A stretch of DNA of 64,000 nucleotides from Moniliella sp. 'wahieum' (lineage: Eukaryota; Basidiomycota; Moniliellomycetes; Moniliellales; Moniliellaceae): contig RSEE01000073.1 of NCBI GenBank assembly GCA_003971905.1, forward strand, positions 286,001-350,000, read 5' to 3'. This document shows positions 45,295 to 58,661 of this stretch, one piece after another. The notes below the pieces were generated by a model. It was not told where the DNA came from and did not search any database. It was given only the letters and a program-made list of their open reading frames with translations. How positions within the stretch are numbered: the stretch's first letter is position 1; each line of letters starts with the position of its first letter. The position numbers and the translations under genes are program-made.

Positions 45295-48200
45295 CACGGG
45301 TGAGTTACTAGCTCCACTCGCTGGCTTGGTTGGTGCCTCTATATCCAACCAGTGTAGAGGATGAAAAGGGGGCCGCGGACCCCCCCTCTCTCCCTCACGA
45401 ATCGCTCCCAACCATCTTTCTTGCTACCACTCAAAATTGCCGCGGAGCCTGCAAGCTCGTGACCGGACCCTGAAGCTGCGCTTTTGTCTTTTTCCATCAT
45501 GATGGATGCTCGGTTTCTCTTCTGTATTTGTACAACCCCCCACCCCCCGCCCCCCCCACTTTCTTGTCAGCATGTGTGTTTCTTGGGTTTTTGGATTTGA
45601 TTGGGATTGCTGCTTGACACCTGACGGGGGCGTAACCCTTGCCCGCTGTTCGGTGCAGCAAGGCGCACCTAGGTTTCTCTTCTCTGCTGGTATTGGATTG
45701 TATTCTTCTCCTTCCTCGTTGCGCGACCGGGAAGGAGGGCACCACACATCGCGGGTAGGACAGAAGCCTCACACCATTTCTTCCCTCCCGAAAAGAGACA
45801 CAGGCCGGGCCGCGGGCCGTGGGTCCCGAATGGGCCCGTCCCGTTGACGTTGCCCATGATGTTTGCCCAACACGGAGTCTCGTTCCCCCTGGCTCGCCCC
45901 TAATTTCCGTCCTCCTAAGCCTGCCTTTTTTGCCTTGTCCTCGTTGTGACTGCTCCGCCCGTGGTGGCAGTTGCGTTAAGAGTGCCAAAACAGGATCACG
46001 GTCCACCTGCAGTGGCACACGCTCAACTGTGCACCCCCCATCCTCCCCTCAGTCCAGGATCTGTACCACTTATATCCTGTCTCGTAACCATATCACATCC
46101 TGTCGCATCCTCCCATGCCATTACATAGCATCGCGCTGCATGTCTACCCGTACCCACTGCCTCTGGATCTCGGATCAGATCTCAGATCGTATTCTCTTGG
46201 CCTGGTCACTGCGCTACTACACTGTACTGTGCCACTACACTGTACTGTGCCACCACGTCCCATTCCAGCATCAACTCATCACCCCGGCCACCCCGCCACA
46301 CCTCCGTCTCTCTCTTGGCCGTGGTTCCGACCCCATCCACTGCTTCCAGTCTCCTACTTCCCACCCCTATCTTGAGCGCGCGCTCGTCCCCATCGATCGC
46401 CCTCTCAGATCTCCGACTTCATCCACTCATCACCATCCTCCTCCTGGCCCCTTACCATGTGTGCCATTGAATTCGCCTGTCGCCCCCCAAACGAGAACTT
46501 GCACGCCCACTGGCGAGCACAGAGAGAGGTACCAGTTACCGCATAGAGTGTAGTACCGATCCTTGACCGTGCAGTGAGTGGAACGCACACGTTGAACGGC
46601 GAATATTGATGATCGATGGTCGATGGTCGATGGTCGAGAGGACGGATTCATAGTGCTCCTGAATGTGCTCTGCCGTGGATCTCTCACAAGGGCACTCGTG
46701 GCACCATTCTGGGTTAGCCAAGAGCACAAAGGGGGGGGGGGTCGTCGCGAGGCCCAAGAGAGGCAAGAGAGAAGACAAGGAATAGGAAAGCGAGGTCGCT
46801 GCCCAACACACTGTTGCCCCCCGGTGCATGCGCCTAGGCAAGCTATTGGCTGTCCATCTCCGGAACACTCAGTACTCATTACCGACCTCTCTGTATCAAT
46901 CCACCGGCGGTTAGGTCGATCAGGGCGAAACGGAAAAGGAGCGTAGGGGTGTGGCGTATATGTTGGACGTTGGACCACGTGGGCTATTACAACGTATATT
47001 TTGCACGAACGTTGGGGGTGGAAATGTGGCTGCGGTGGATACTCGGAGATTATGTTCAACGTAGTACGTTGAGGACGTCGAGGCCGTTGGTGAGTTCCTG
47101 AGGGCGGGGTCTTGGTTCAACGTTCACGCGTTCACGTTCATGCGAGACGCGTGACGCGTGACGTAGGCGATCTTCGTTGGACGTTGGGGAGGTGTGACGC
47201 GTGACGCGTGAGTACTACTCACAGTGGGGTTGGGGTAGGTTGGGGTGCGGGTGCGACAGGTGGCATGCCACTGCCATGTCATACTCAGTTCTTGGTTCCC
47301 CTTCCTGTTGTCGTCACCGGGTCACCCCACAGTCCATGCCCTGCTACCCAATAGCCCCACCGTCCTCGCCGGTGACGCCGGTGACGCGTGACGGTTACTG
47401 GTGGCCACAGGCACCTCGGTCACCGGTCACTTTTCATGCATCGTGTCAGCCACGCCCGGGAAATTCATTTATCCATCGCCGCCGCCGCTTCAAGTGAAGC
47501 TTCACATGCATCACGCATCGCGCATCACGCTGGCAAAGCAGCGAGCAGCCGAGGAGGCAAGCCACGCTATGTGATGCGTGGCGCGTGACAATGAGTCAAT
47601 TAGTGCTTCTACCTAGGAACCATATATGGTGCTGCGGAAACAACGGCACCAAGCGAGCGCCTGTGACATGTGACATGTGAGCGCCCGTCTATGCCCATCG
47701 AACCCCCCGCCTCGGCCGCGCTGCCAGGCCCTGCGCTTCCCCGGCAGATTCGCACGCCACCCAACGCAACGCCACGCGCCACACATGCCCACGGGGGCAA
47801 CGTGGGAAACGTACGCGCTGGTCTGAGATCTGAGGTTCTGAGTTCTGAGTACTGAGTACCTGACTGTCCTCTGAACGTACGAGTACTCAAGTACTGGTAC
47901 CGAGGACGGAGTACCGAGTACAATTCTATGGCACTTCGGGCGGAAGGGCGAGAGTCGACTCCTCACGGGCTATGTCACGTCATCGCGTTTTCATCCAGGT
48001 AGCGCAGTGCATTGGATGTTGGTGGTTAAATATTAAATGCTAAACGTTAAGGTTCAAGCGCTATGCCTTCCATGCCGAGAAGAAGAGACAGGGGTTCGAA
48101 CAAGCGGGTGTAATATCTTCTATTACCATAACGGAGTGTAACATGTAATGTGTATACATGTGGAGGCTTTGGAGGTCAACATCAGGGACAAATGGTGATA

Positions 48201-51200
48201 AGGACGATACGGCCTAAGGCCAAAAGCTTAGGGCTCCTCGGCCTACGCGGGTCCCAACAGTCCCAACATCAGCAACAAGAGTGAAAGCTTAATACCCTGT
48301 CGGAACTCTGGCACTGATGCTCTGCGTGGCTCCGTCAATAGGATCATCCATCACAAGAACCGTGTGTGTGACATGCATGACAGCGGGGAGAGGTATATGG
48401 GAGAGTGTGGAGTGGCAGAAGGCAAGGGGGGCAAGGGAGCCGAGGATGGGACGGGAATTGGAAGGAGTTGGCCGACATGCGCCCAGGCGCTACGCGTTAG
48501 CGTTAGACCGCACGTTAGGCCGCCTTAGTCTAGGAACTGCGGCAACACGTGCAACATGATGCATGATGCAATGCATGAAGTAACATGCCACAGCAGAGGC
48601 TACAGCAAGGTACACAGCGAACTGCGGTCTGGTTCACCTCGTTGGATTTTCGTACGTTTTTTCTCGAACGCGTGGCTTTGACCGACCCAGAGCAAGTGCG
48701 GATATCCAAGTCTGTGTCTCAGTCTCACAAGGTAGGGTCTAGTAACTAAAACAGTGACCGGTGACCAATCCCTGAGCAGTGACTAGTGACTAGTGACTAT
48801 TCCGGCTATTTCTGAGTACTCGCTGGGTACTATGCTTGAAGCTTCAAGCTTCAAGTTGAACGATGGTTGGCTGATGCCTCAGATCACCCTCAGACTCAGG
48901 CCCCAGGGGCCGGGGGAATGCGTGACGCTTAAAGCTTAAAGCTTAAAATGCTGTGGCGGGTGTCGCAGACCAGCTGGTCCGCGCTGGTGCTCTATCTAAT
49001 TAATTAATCGGTTCGAACACCTGCATCAGATAACCAGTTGCCCCATTGAATATTGAGGGGCGTACGGTCGGGGGTACCTTCTGTGCGGCTTTTTGTGTAG
49101 CGGCAAGCGACGGAAATGCGCGGCTGTTGGATCGTCAGCGCGTCAACAGGCCACATATGTCAACCGAAACATGTTATACGGTTGCCTGTTAGCATGTTAT
49201 AGTGCACACCAAATCTCAGATCTTCTCCGCAGCGATCTAATTTCCGTGATCGGAAACCATGCGGTCCGAGAGCATCTTGATATCAAAGCGCAGCGAGCGA
49301 CCGAGGCAAATTGATTGCCTGTCGTGCGCCTCGGTCCGCCTCGGTCGAACACCCATCAAATACCGTACTTCCTTCCTCTCTCACGATAATATAGTTGCGC
49401 CGGAAAATGTCAGCTGCACTATCTGGGATCCTGTGGGAGGGGGGAAAGTGCGGCGTTCAGGGCGAGGGAAGTGGCTTGGTAAGCGCCAAGATGAATAGGG
49501 CTCTGGGGGCAATGTGATACATCCGCTTTGTGTGGCCTCTTGCGCCCTCCCCAACTGCGGCTGCGCCGGGTCGAGGAATGGATGCGAACACATCCTGCAC
49601 TCTCTGATGTACTTCCTCTGCATTGAACGTTGAACACGTTGAACTGATCGTTAATCTAAGCGTTGCCCTCGTATCTTTTGCCCGAAAGAACTTGATGGAA
49701 CTCACCGTTGAGGCGTTGAGACTGAGGTTAAGAGTGCGGAGTACCGAGACTCAATACGTAGGGACTGTGACATGTGAGTAATTGAATATTGAGCAGAACT
49801 CAGTCTGAAGAGTACTCACTGAGTGCTGAACTCAAGTACACTGCCGTGTTGTCATCGAACTTATTCTGTCCACACAGCAACACCACGGCCGAAAACGCCG
49901 GAAGGGGCCCTCACCAGCCCGAGGCTCACAAGCGTCACGCGTCACGCATAACTTCCTCGGCCTTAGGCCTAGGCCTCTTTCGATGCGAGAGCGCAGGCTC
50001 CGTTGAATTAATGATTGTTGACGTTAGTGCGCTGACGCGCAGCAGAACTAGCGGCGCTTGCGGCGGAGCGGGATCGCATGTCTTAGGTACGCCGTCATCC
50101 TGATTGTGATTGTCGAATGTGCGGAGGTGGCCGTCAGCGCGTCAGGGCACAGGGGCTGTTTATCGTGGAACTGCCCAGTCTGACATCTGGACAAGTCGGC
50201 TTCTTAGACGCCGCCGGAGGCTCCTTTTGCAAGGCTGGGGGCCGTGTGCCCGCACTTTTGCTCGCCCGTCACGCGTCACACGCCACGCGTCACGCGTCAG
50301 GTGCGTCCCCGCTCCGCCCATCATGCATCATACATCATACATCATCTATCCTCCGCACCTTGAGCTTGATCAATGATGTCGAGGCCCAGCGCCTACTCAT
50401 CGACCAGCATTCTGTACTCAGTTTCCTCCGTGCTAGAGCTTGACACACAGGGAACTCCGTGAGCCCACCTTGCCAATGCCGCACAGTGGCGGCATTTTGG
50501 CGGCAGGCCAGCGTAACGCGTAACGTTGCTCGATGCCTTTTTCATTGGTGGATTGAGGAGCATTGAATATTGATGCAGTCTCTCGCCGCACATGCAAAGG
50601 TCTTAACACTCAGTGCATCCCATGATCGATGATCATCTCTCAGATCTTAGAACCCAACAGACGATGCCGGTGAGGCCACTCCTTTTGGACAAACCGTTTT
50701 GCCAGACCATTGGTTTCGCTCTAGGACAGCTCAGCGCCACAGACACATTTACATGGCCCCCGCTCACCGGTCGCGGATTATCGATCACAGACATCAACTC
50801 ACAATCACCGTGATCGATGATCGATGATCAGTGTCCAACGAGCCAAGAACCGCCTAAGGCCGAAGGCCGAAGGGGCTTAGAGCTTCTTCTAAAGAGCGAC
50901 CGCCATTTTTAGGAACACACACCCTGCTGGGGAGAAGGCGGAGAAGGGCGGGGACCAACAATAGGCGACACCAGCCTTCGTTGCAGGGCCACGGGCGACA
51001 GTTACGCTAGTTACCGATGACCAGCTCACTATGGGCGGCGGCGCCAATCCTTCTCCTGAGATCTAAGATTTGAGAGTCACGCGTCACGTGTCACGCGTCA
51101 CGAGTCACCCAGGACTCAGTCTGCGAACTCAGTCAGGTACTCAGGACTGCCGTTCGCTCGGTCCCCGCACCAAGACTCAGCAAGTGCACGAAATCAGATC

Positions 51201-51316
51201 CCAGCACACCAAGGACAGCAATGGCAATGGCAATGGCCCACGATCATGATCGCTGATGCCCCCGCGCCCCCCCACGGAACCGCGCAACGTGTCACGGCAC
51301 CCCATGTCTAACACGG
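45295..51316. other. Six-kilobase gene desert rich in palindromic heptamers
   Basis: No gene is supported. Short palindrome arrays are dense: ACGCGT-G at about 47147-47160 and 47196-47210, ACATGT-G at about 47664-47682, AGTACT around 47848-47895, ACTAGT-G at about 48779-48796, AAGCTT-C and AAGCTT-A at about 48837-48948, ACGCGT-C at 50266-50300 and 51074-51105, and ATCGAT-G at 50815-50830. AT content is higher than in the gene blocks. The open frames are short and lack motifs. Confidence 0.55.
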
Positions 51317-51371
51317 ATGCATGATGCATGATGCATGATGCATGATGCATGATGCATGATGCATGATGCAT
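51317..51371. repeat. Perfect palindromic heptamer array (ATGCAT-G)x8
   Basis: ATGCAT starts at 51317 and recurs every seven bases to 51366. The same unit occurs in one to three copies at 3686, 16735, 38688 and 48556. Confidence 0.95.
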
Positions 51372-51550
51372 GGCCGCTGACCAGTCAGGTGACCGCCCGA
51401 TACCTTCTGCTGATCGGGTGATATAGGCTTCCCCCTGCCTCCAGTGGCCCCTCGTGGGTATAGACAGACACGCCAGGACCTTGCGCATCGCCCAACCCAA
51501 CCCCCTGCCACTCTCCTCCTCGTTTGTCCTCCCCCCACCACCCCCATCCC

Positions 51551-53915
51551 ATGGCCGACGACGCGGAACGCTCCCTCAAGGTCCAACTGCGCGGCCGCAA
51601 GTCCACCCAGGGCAGCGTGAACTGCGACCAGTGCCGCCGGCTCAAGGCCAGCTGCAGCAAATCCCAGCCTTGCACCCGATGCCTCAAAGCGGGTCGCACC
51701 TGCACCTTTGACGACAAGCTGATGAAGTGTGGCCGCATGTCCCGCGCCGAACGCATTTCGTTTGCCGCGTCTGGACTCAAGTACCACACCTTTCGCGATC
51801 AGCTGCGGTCCAAAAGGGAACGCCGCCAGTCAGCGCTTCCCTCTCCCGGTCCCGAGCCTCCCCGACCGCTGCCTGCAAACCCAATAACCGCCTCTGCCTC
51901 CGCCTCCACCTCTGCCTCCACCTCTGCCTCCACCTCTGCGTCCACCTCCGCCTCCGCCTCCACCTCCACCTTTGCTTTTGCCTTGGGCTTCTCTTCCATC
52001 TCCTCTTCCTCGGCCTCCACCACCACACACACACTAACACTCACCTAACCACTACCCCGTATCCGCCTCATTCTACCCCAGGCATTTGACACCGGCCGGT
52101 CAGGAGCCCCAGCCCTCTGGCCTAGCTGCCTCTCTCCCTCCCCACCAACAAGTCTCTGGATATATCAGTTCAAGCCGCGCTTTCCGATCCACGCATTGCA
52201 CCCCTCCTTCTCGATCCTCAAAGGTCGGCGTCTCTGGCCGACTTAGTTACCTCAGCAACCGTTGTGCGTGGAAGCCCATTGCCCCCCGAATTTGCTCAAG
52301 ATACCAACTTGCGCTACTATCGTTTCCCGGATGCGATCGTATCTACTCCTCTACTCATATATGTCGAAGGCTCAATCCCTGAGACACATCACGGCATTTT
52401 CTATATCCATGCCTCTGGGTACGTTTTTCAATTGAATCTTCATCCTCCTCCCTTTCCTCGGGCAACAATTGTCAGTGAGACTGACCCCAAAACCCAATTC
52501 CTTTGATACACCCTAAAGCTACCTCATCCTGGCTCATGCCGAGAAGTTCGCGCCAACATACCAGGATGTCCTGGCACGCGAATGGCAGACCGAGGGGCCA
52601 GGTGGCGAACTGACTTCACCATTTGTTCCCTTCTCTAACCCGCTGCAGGGAGAGGTTCGATCCCTTTGGCCACCAGGCCATTATGTTGAGCCTGAGTACG
52701 ACATGTTACGGCAACGTGCAGCAACCCTGCTTTCGTGCCCTGTCGTACCCCAGCTCCTCGAGTGCAGCTTTTTTGAACAAGAGGCCTACCTGACCCTCTA
52801 CGGCCAGGAGGTTGGGGCCAAATATGAGTGGGCATGCCAACCGCTAAAGGCCGAAGATGACGAAGAATTGGCAACACGACAACGGTTCGTACAGGCCCAA
52901 CTTTTGTTCAATTTGGCCTATGCAGCAAGGCACGAAGATAAAGTTCGTCTCGTGCTCGAACCTGGTGGGTTTCAAATGGGTGCCAGCCCATGGGCTCTGG
53001 CCGTCGACGGTTTCAAGCTGGCTTGGGCACTGTGCCAGCCCAAGCAGGGCGGGCGCCTGACAGGTGCAGAACAGTCCGTCGAGGCCCTTGTGGCGATCAA
53101 TATGGCTAAGATGATCACCGTGACCAACCCACGCTGCCGCGATTTGAGCACTGCCGCCCTCTTCCTCGATCCCGAGCTGCACCAGACGCTCTTGGCCAAG
53201 GTGGCGAATAACCCGGTGAGTCAAGAAATGTACAAACGCGTTCTCGCGCACCGCATGTGGGCCAAACAATGCACTCAGCTTCAGACACTGTGGCAATCAG
53301 TCCCTGGCGGTGGTTTTCCCGTCCAGATGACTGCCCAAGCACTAATCAACCCTTTTCTCCCATTCTTGAACGTTTGGTCGCACGTTTTGGCCCGCTCGTC
53401 GCCCTTCCCAACGAGGCACGGAGTACGGCTACGGTGGGATAGCTTCGCGTTGGCGCATCGGACATTTTTTTCGCGTGTATCCCTAGTACGTCTGACCGAA
53501 ATCACATTGCACTTCTTGCTCCCTCAAGACGCGACAACTGCCCCATCAGCCACTACATCTCCCCGCCGTTTTGCCGCCGGTTCAATTGAACCAGGCCTTA
53601 CACTTGATCAAGCAACTCGTTGCTTGGAGCGAAGACCATCTCACCCTTTCCCCCGATGTTCCGCTGGCTGGCACCTTTGACGCCTATGACCTCCGTCTAA
53701 TGCTCCGCGATCGGGCACGCGAGTACTTGCAGGCGGGGCGGTGGGTACTGGAATTGCTGTTGCGGGCTTACGCAGCGGACGCGGCGTCCACCTCAGTAGC
53801 AACTCTGTCTTTATCTCCCGACCTCCGCCTCGATCCCGTCGAGCAAGTCGCTCTCCTTCTCCAACAGTCCATGGAACACGCGGCTCAGCAGGCTCGCATG
53901 GTCGTCACACCTTGA
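51551..53915 (+). CDS. Zn2Cys6 transcription factor 2
   Basis: The ATG at 51551 starts MADDAERSLKVQLRGRKSTQ. The zinc cluster is canonical: C25-x2-C28-x6-C35-x5-C41-x2-C44-x6-C51, with RRLKAS between C28 and C35. A Ser/Ala/Thr repeat (in-frame ASTS units) follows, where the frame changes. The middle region contains VVRGSPLPPEFAQDTNLRYY and THHGIFYIHASG. An intron at 52419-52518 (100 bp, GTACGT, CTAAAG) joins in phase to YLILAHAEKFAPTYQDVLAR. Then come ATLLSCPVVPQLLECSFFEQ and WALAVDGFKLAWALCQPKQG, and the C-terminus HLTLSPDVPLAGTFDAYDLR to TGA at 53913-53915. Several one-base shifts lie between 53340 and 53600. Helical repeats after the zinc cluster suit a fungal-specific regulatory domain. 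The target is unknown. Confidence 0.85.
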
Positions 53916-55675
53916 TTGCGTAGAGCCAGAGCAAGCCTCCATACACGTTGTTTTGGCCTCGGCTTTCCCATCGCTGTATTGCCGATTTCGGTCCTTATGG
54001 TGTGGTTTGCCGCGACAAGGAGCTTGGCTGCGCCCCCATCTTACCGCCCAACTTTTCGTTTCCCTCGCATCGTCAAAAGCAAGCTGTTCCTTTCGGATTT
54101 CTCTTCCGCAGATATCCTGTCAGTCCTCTGCTATTTGGGACTGCACCTTTTGTGTGTGTGTTTTCTTTTTCATATTTGTTCTGCATTTCCTTTCCCCATG
54201 CACCTCGCCCACCCGTTTGCTTCATTGTCTTGTTTGATTCGTTCGTGACTCCGTATTGCATGTACATCCTATGCGGATGCACACTTCCTCTGGTGGATCA
54301 TGCTTGTAGCGTTAGTCATGTTCATACAGGTGTCTCTGTCCTGTGATAAACCACTATCCTGAACGTGGTAATTCTATGCGCGAGTATTCCAAACATTGAT
54401 GTGGAAATCTTTTATCGGAGGGATTCTTTGTTTCTCTGGAAGGACTGTTGGTCAAAAGATGCCGGTTGTATTGTGGTGACATTGCTTGGGCGCGGATGAG
54501 GTTGTCAAACGACTTGGACATGACAATGGGACTGGCTGCCGTGTTGGTAGAGTGCTGGCCATGCTGCAGGTTCACCTTTCCCCAGCCATTTGAGGCCTTC
54601 GTATAGATGCAGCACAGTAACTAGTAACACCCGGTTCCCTTCTATTTACAGTCTTCGCGGCACATGAAGTCTTGATGCCAAGGTAACCACATTGTGTATG
54701 GCAATTGAACCGCCCATGGCCATACCGTATTGCAGATGTGCTTTGATTTTCATCGGCCCCACTGATATTTACTCCTCCTTCGCAACTACCGGTCTGCTCC
54801 CATGTTCCCCATCATCAATCAGCAGCTCTAGCTCCTCAGCCAAAATCGCTAGCTCCTCAGCCAAAATCGTCAGTACTGCATCCACTCCCGAGCCTCAATC
54901 GGAGCTCGGTCGCTGTGCCTCATGTGTTGTTAGTGCAGTATACGAGGCGAAAACAAGGCAACATAATGGGCTCAAGCGGTGCATGCCACAGTAGGGCAAG
55001 TGCGCTAGATATACTGATGCATGCGCGTGCACTCTATCCCACGCTGCCTATGCTGCCATCGTTTCCAGGGTGGGGCACAATGCCTACCTCTAGCGCCTCT
55101 CTCTTCGCCACAGGTTTTGGGGTGTGCTCAATTGACCAAACGTCCCCCCGAAGATGTTCTCCCCCCATCCACAGCGTATACATCGCTGCCCGTCAGAGCG
55201 ATTGGGCATGGCTGGAGCTCAGGATCTGAAGCGTTCCTCCGTTGATGTTGCCGCAACACCCCTACTGGATACGGGGACGCGGGGCTCGATCCATCCTTCG
55301 AACGTCTTTGCCCCCTTCCTATACGAGCAAGTATTGTGCTCCCAACGGAGCTTTCCTCGATCATCATCTACATGGCCCGGCAACCCAACAACTTTCAGCC
55401 AGCTCCGGTGCCAGCCAAAAGGGGAAGCGCGAAAAGGTGTACGTAATCCTCTTTGACGACGCCAGGCAGGGCGCCCGTGTTGGGCATGTTGGGCGCCGGG
55501 GCCGGCAGAAGGCGAGTGTTCCCGTCCTCCTGTTGGGGGCGCAGGACCCTGGCGCGGGGCCAGTGTGCTGGGCCGTCACGTCTGCAGCGCGGCAAGCGCG
55601 TCGCGGGTTCAGTCGTCGGCTCCAAGCGCTGTGGTCTGCTGTTCTCCCCAACCACACCTCCAGCCCGCCGCCGCC
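53916..55675. other. Spacer; possible small frames, none called
   Basis: A plus frame from an ATG at 54698 (MAIEPPMAIPYCRCALIFIG) contains a 21-bp in-frame duplication (54828-54848/54849-54869, SSSAKIA). Coding-like fragments also lie at about 55140-55440 in changing frames, possibly the end of another gene. None can be assembled with confidence. Confidence 0.4.
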
Positions 55676-57394
55676 ATGCCGCCGCGCAAACGCACCGCCA
55701 CTGCCGCCTCCACCCGCCGCAGCCGCACGCCCGCCAGTGTCTCCGCCACCGACGACGCGCCTGCGCCCGCCCCGCCCCGACGCCCGGACGCATCACCCGC
55801 GCTCGCTCGCGCAGCGCCAGCGTCCTGTCCGACCAGCCGAGCGAAGCGTCCAATGCATCCCAAGCGTCGCGTGCGTCGCGTGCATCGCGTGCCTCCCGCA
55901 CGCCCGCGGCCAAGCCCCGCACCCCACGTGCTGCTCGCACCACCTCACGCGCTCCCGCTGCGGCTGCTGCGGCCGAGCCCGCGCCCAAGACTCCGCGCTC
56001 CACCCGTGCCACCCGCGCCCGCTCTCGCACCCCGGCCCGGCGTCCTTCCCCGTCTGAAGATCGCGATGTGACTCCAACGCCTCTCTCCCCACCTGCAGGT
56101 GTGACGCACGAGGCCGAGTCCCGGCCACAGAATGAGCCTGCTCTGCCGACGCGCGACCCCGAGCTGCCGAGCGAGCGCAACCCTATCCTGCCACAGGGCC
56201 CTGTACAGGTCAAGTTGCAGGTGATCCAAAGAGAAGTGTCCTCGTTGCAGGGCGATGTGGAGCTGAAGGAGATTGTGATTGGCCGGGTCAAGTTGCCGAC
56301 GGTGAATGGACCAACGCACGGGTTTTTGCTCAAGCGATTTGACACCAATGCGCTCGCTGCCACCTCTATGTTTAAGATTGCCTTCCCTTACGCTACGCCC
56401 GAACAAGACCTTGGAGATGGGGAGACTCCTGCGTACGTACGAGTGCCATACAGCCAATGGTGGCCGGATCCAGGTCGAGACCCCAGACCAGGGTATCCAG
56501 CACGTCCTTCCCCCCGGCTCGAGCGGGGTGATGCTCCAAGGCGTGTGGGTCCCGTCCAGCGATGCCCAGGTGGTGGCAGAGGAGTATGGTTTGGCCCCTT
56601 ACACACTTGCCCTCGTCGAGGCACGAGCGGCTATCATTGATAGCAAGCCCTACTTTTTGGATTCAGACGGCCGTCCGTTTGCTTCTGCGAGCGGTGCCAA
56701 ACTTGACTCCAAGGAACGCAACTTCCTTTGGACCAACCTCGAGACGGAGCGCGAGGCGCAGGAACTCAAGGCTCGTGCTACTGAGGATGAAACAGTGCTG
56801 GAGGTCGATGCGATTGTGGAAGAAGAGGATGTGGTGGTGGAACCGGTGAGTAAGCGTTCCCGTCCTGTGCATCTCGGCGGCGCGGGACACGATGAGGATC
56901 ATGTCCTAGTCACCGACCACGAGGCAGCACTCCAAGCGGCACGCGAAGAGGCCAAGGCAATCCAGGCCGGCACTGCTGCCACTAGCAAGGCCAAGGCGAA
57001 GCGTCGTGCGAAGAACCAGCGGAAGAAGAGACGGAGAATGTGGTGGAGCAACAGCCACGCAAGCCGGCAACCCGGGCGCAGAAGGAGGTCCAGCGGCTCA
57101 AGAAGGAAGCGGCTGCCCGTTCGGCGGCTAAGGCTTTGGCCCGCTCCCCCGTGGCCGGGACAGAGACTGCTGTGGTGGCCCCCCCGTAGGATTGCCGGTA
57201 CGGCGCGAGTACGCGCATTGATGCGGCAGCATCCAGTTGCTTCGGCGGCTGGAGTGGCTGGTGTGAGTGTGGCCGCAACGGCGGCTGCCACCGTCGCCGC
57301 CGCCGCCGCAGGCCTCATCCCGCCAGAGCAATGGGCTGCCGCTATCACAGCCGTGCAGGCGGGCGTAGCAAGTCTGCAGCACTGGTTTGCCTAA
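55676..57394 (+). CDS. KilA-N/APSES-domain membrane protein, Bqt4-like
   Basis: Likely inner-nuclear-membrane protein that tethers chromatin, as fission-yeast Bqt4 does for telomeres. The ATG at 55676 (MPPRKRTATAASTRRSRTPA) opens a basic, Ser/Arg-rich head with ASRASRASRASR repeats. The KilA-N domain follows: KLPTVNGPTHGFLLKRFDTN, ATSMFKIAFPYATPEQ, then after a one-base shift near 56440, TPDQGIQHVLPPGSSG and LQGVWVPSSDAQVVAEEYGL. An acidic/basic middle and a coiled segment (AQKEVQRLKKEAAARSAAKA) come next. The C-terminus is a hydrophobic helix (AAGVAGVSVAATAAATVAAA) and ends QHWFA TAA. The domain order, with one C-terminal membrane segment, is that of Bqt4-type proteins, not soluble APSES factors. 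Shifts also occur near 55780, 57000 and 57185. Confidence 0.75.
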
Positions 57395-58661
57395 CCTGTT
57401 GCAGTCTGTTGCTTATTCGAATTGATGGCCATCCAAAGGCCTACACAGCGGCTACCAAGGTGACGACTGGTGACTATGCTGTTATCCAATCATCTCCCTT
57501 GAACCGTTCCCGCTCGGTGTCCTGCCATTGTCCTACTCGTTCGGGGGACTGCTGCTGTCCCGCTCCTTGACTTGAAACTTGACCCCCACTTCTCGGCGTT
57601 GGGACGGGAGGGGTGTCTTTGTACCCCCCTTTTGCTGTTGATTGTAATAACGTGATCTCTCTTCGTCTTGCCTCTCCCTTCCCGCAAGGGGACCCAGCCT
57701 GGTCGCCACCTAGACGGATTTCTCCCTTCGAAAGCAGAGTGACTGTTGTGACTGGTAATCAACGCCAATGCTGCCCCGCCGCTACCATCTCCCCCTCTCT
57801 CCCTCCCTCTGCCTACTTGCCCCGATTCTCCTTCGTCACCCTGTGCGCTTTGCTTCCTGTGTGGTTCCTGCGTTGCCTGGAGCGCAGCTTCCATTCATGC
57901 AGCATGGCCCATTTCTGCTGAACTCTCTTGCCAAGGTTGTACCAATTGCGAACCCATTTACTCTGGCCCGCGTCTTCGGGGATGGTGAGCAAATAGTGAA
58001 GTCGTGTGTTGAAGGAAGATGCCCCGCTATCTTGCTGCGTGTTGTATATCTAACTACTATAAAATGGGGTGAGGGTGGAGCTCAATCGACAGAAATGCCT
58101 GGGGCCAGATCTGCTAGGACAAACAGCTGTGTTTGTAAGGCCGGCATGTTGTCTTGGCATCAATATTCAGGCCTCGTTTTGTTGGCTCGTACACCGAGAC
58201 ACATCCAGATCGACGTCCTCGTCCAAGTCAAAACCAGGGCCTTGTCCCCTGGCCCCCGCGCCCATTGAACCTGCGACAGATTCGAGCAGAGTACGCGCGT
58301 CTAACACCAGACCGATTCATCCAGACCGATTCATCCACGGCCATCGTGTGATCACGTTGCAGATGGCGACATGTCCTTTGGGGAAAGCAACAGAGCCTCT
58401 CGGCCAACACCCAGCGCTCCAACGCATCAGCTGCGCTTTCATCGGCGGCGCTTGGAAAGGGCGGGCGAGAGAAGCCCAGTCCCAAAGCTTGCCGTCCAAT
58501 ATCTGGTGCATGGTGCCGCAAGCTCGTGGCCAAAGCACTGGGGACGAGTGCAGAACCTCTGTCGCCACCTCCATCGCCGGCACATTTATATCTTCACCCG
58601 CTTGCAGCTCGATGGTTACCACTAGAACCGCCTAGCTATACTCGTACGATATGCCTTAATG
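57395..58661. other. Spacer, no supported gene
   Basis: No family motifs or splice signals on either strand. Open frames up to 188 codons are judged to be chance. Confidence 0.4.

Noticed and set aside
45819-46553. 244-codon plus frame in the gene desert
   Set aside because: Composition follows a C/T-rich, repeat-like tract with no motif or splice signal.
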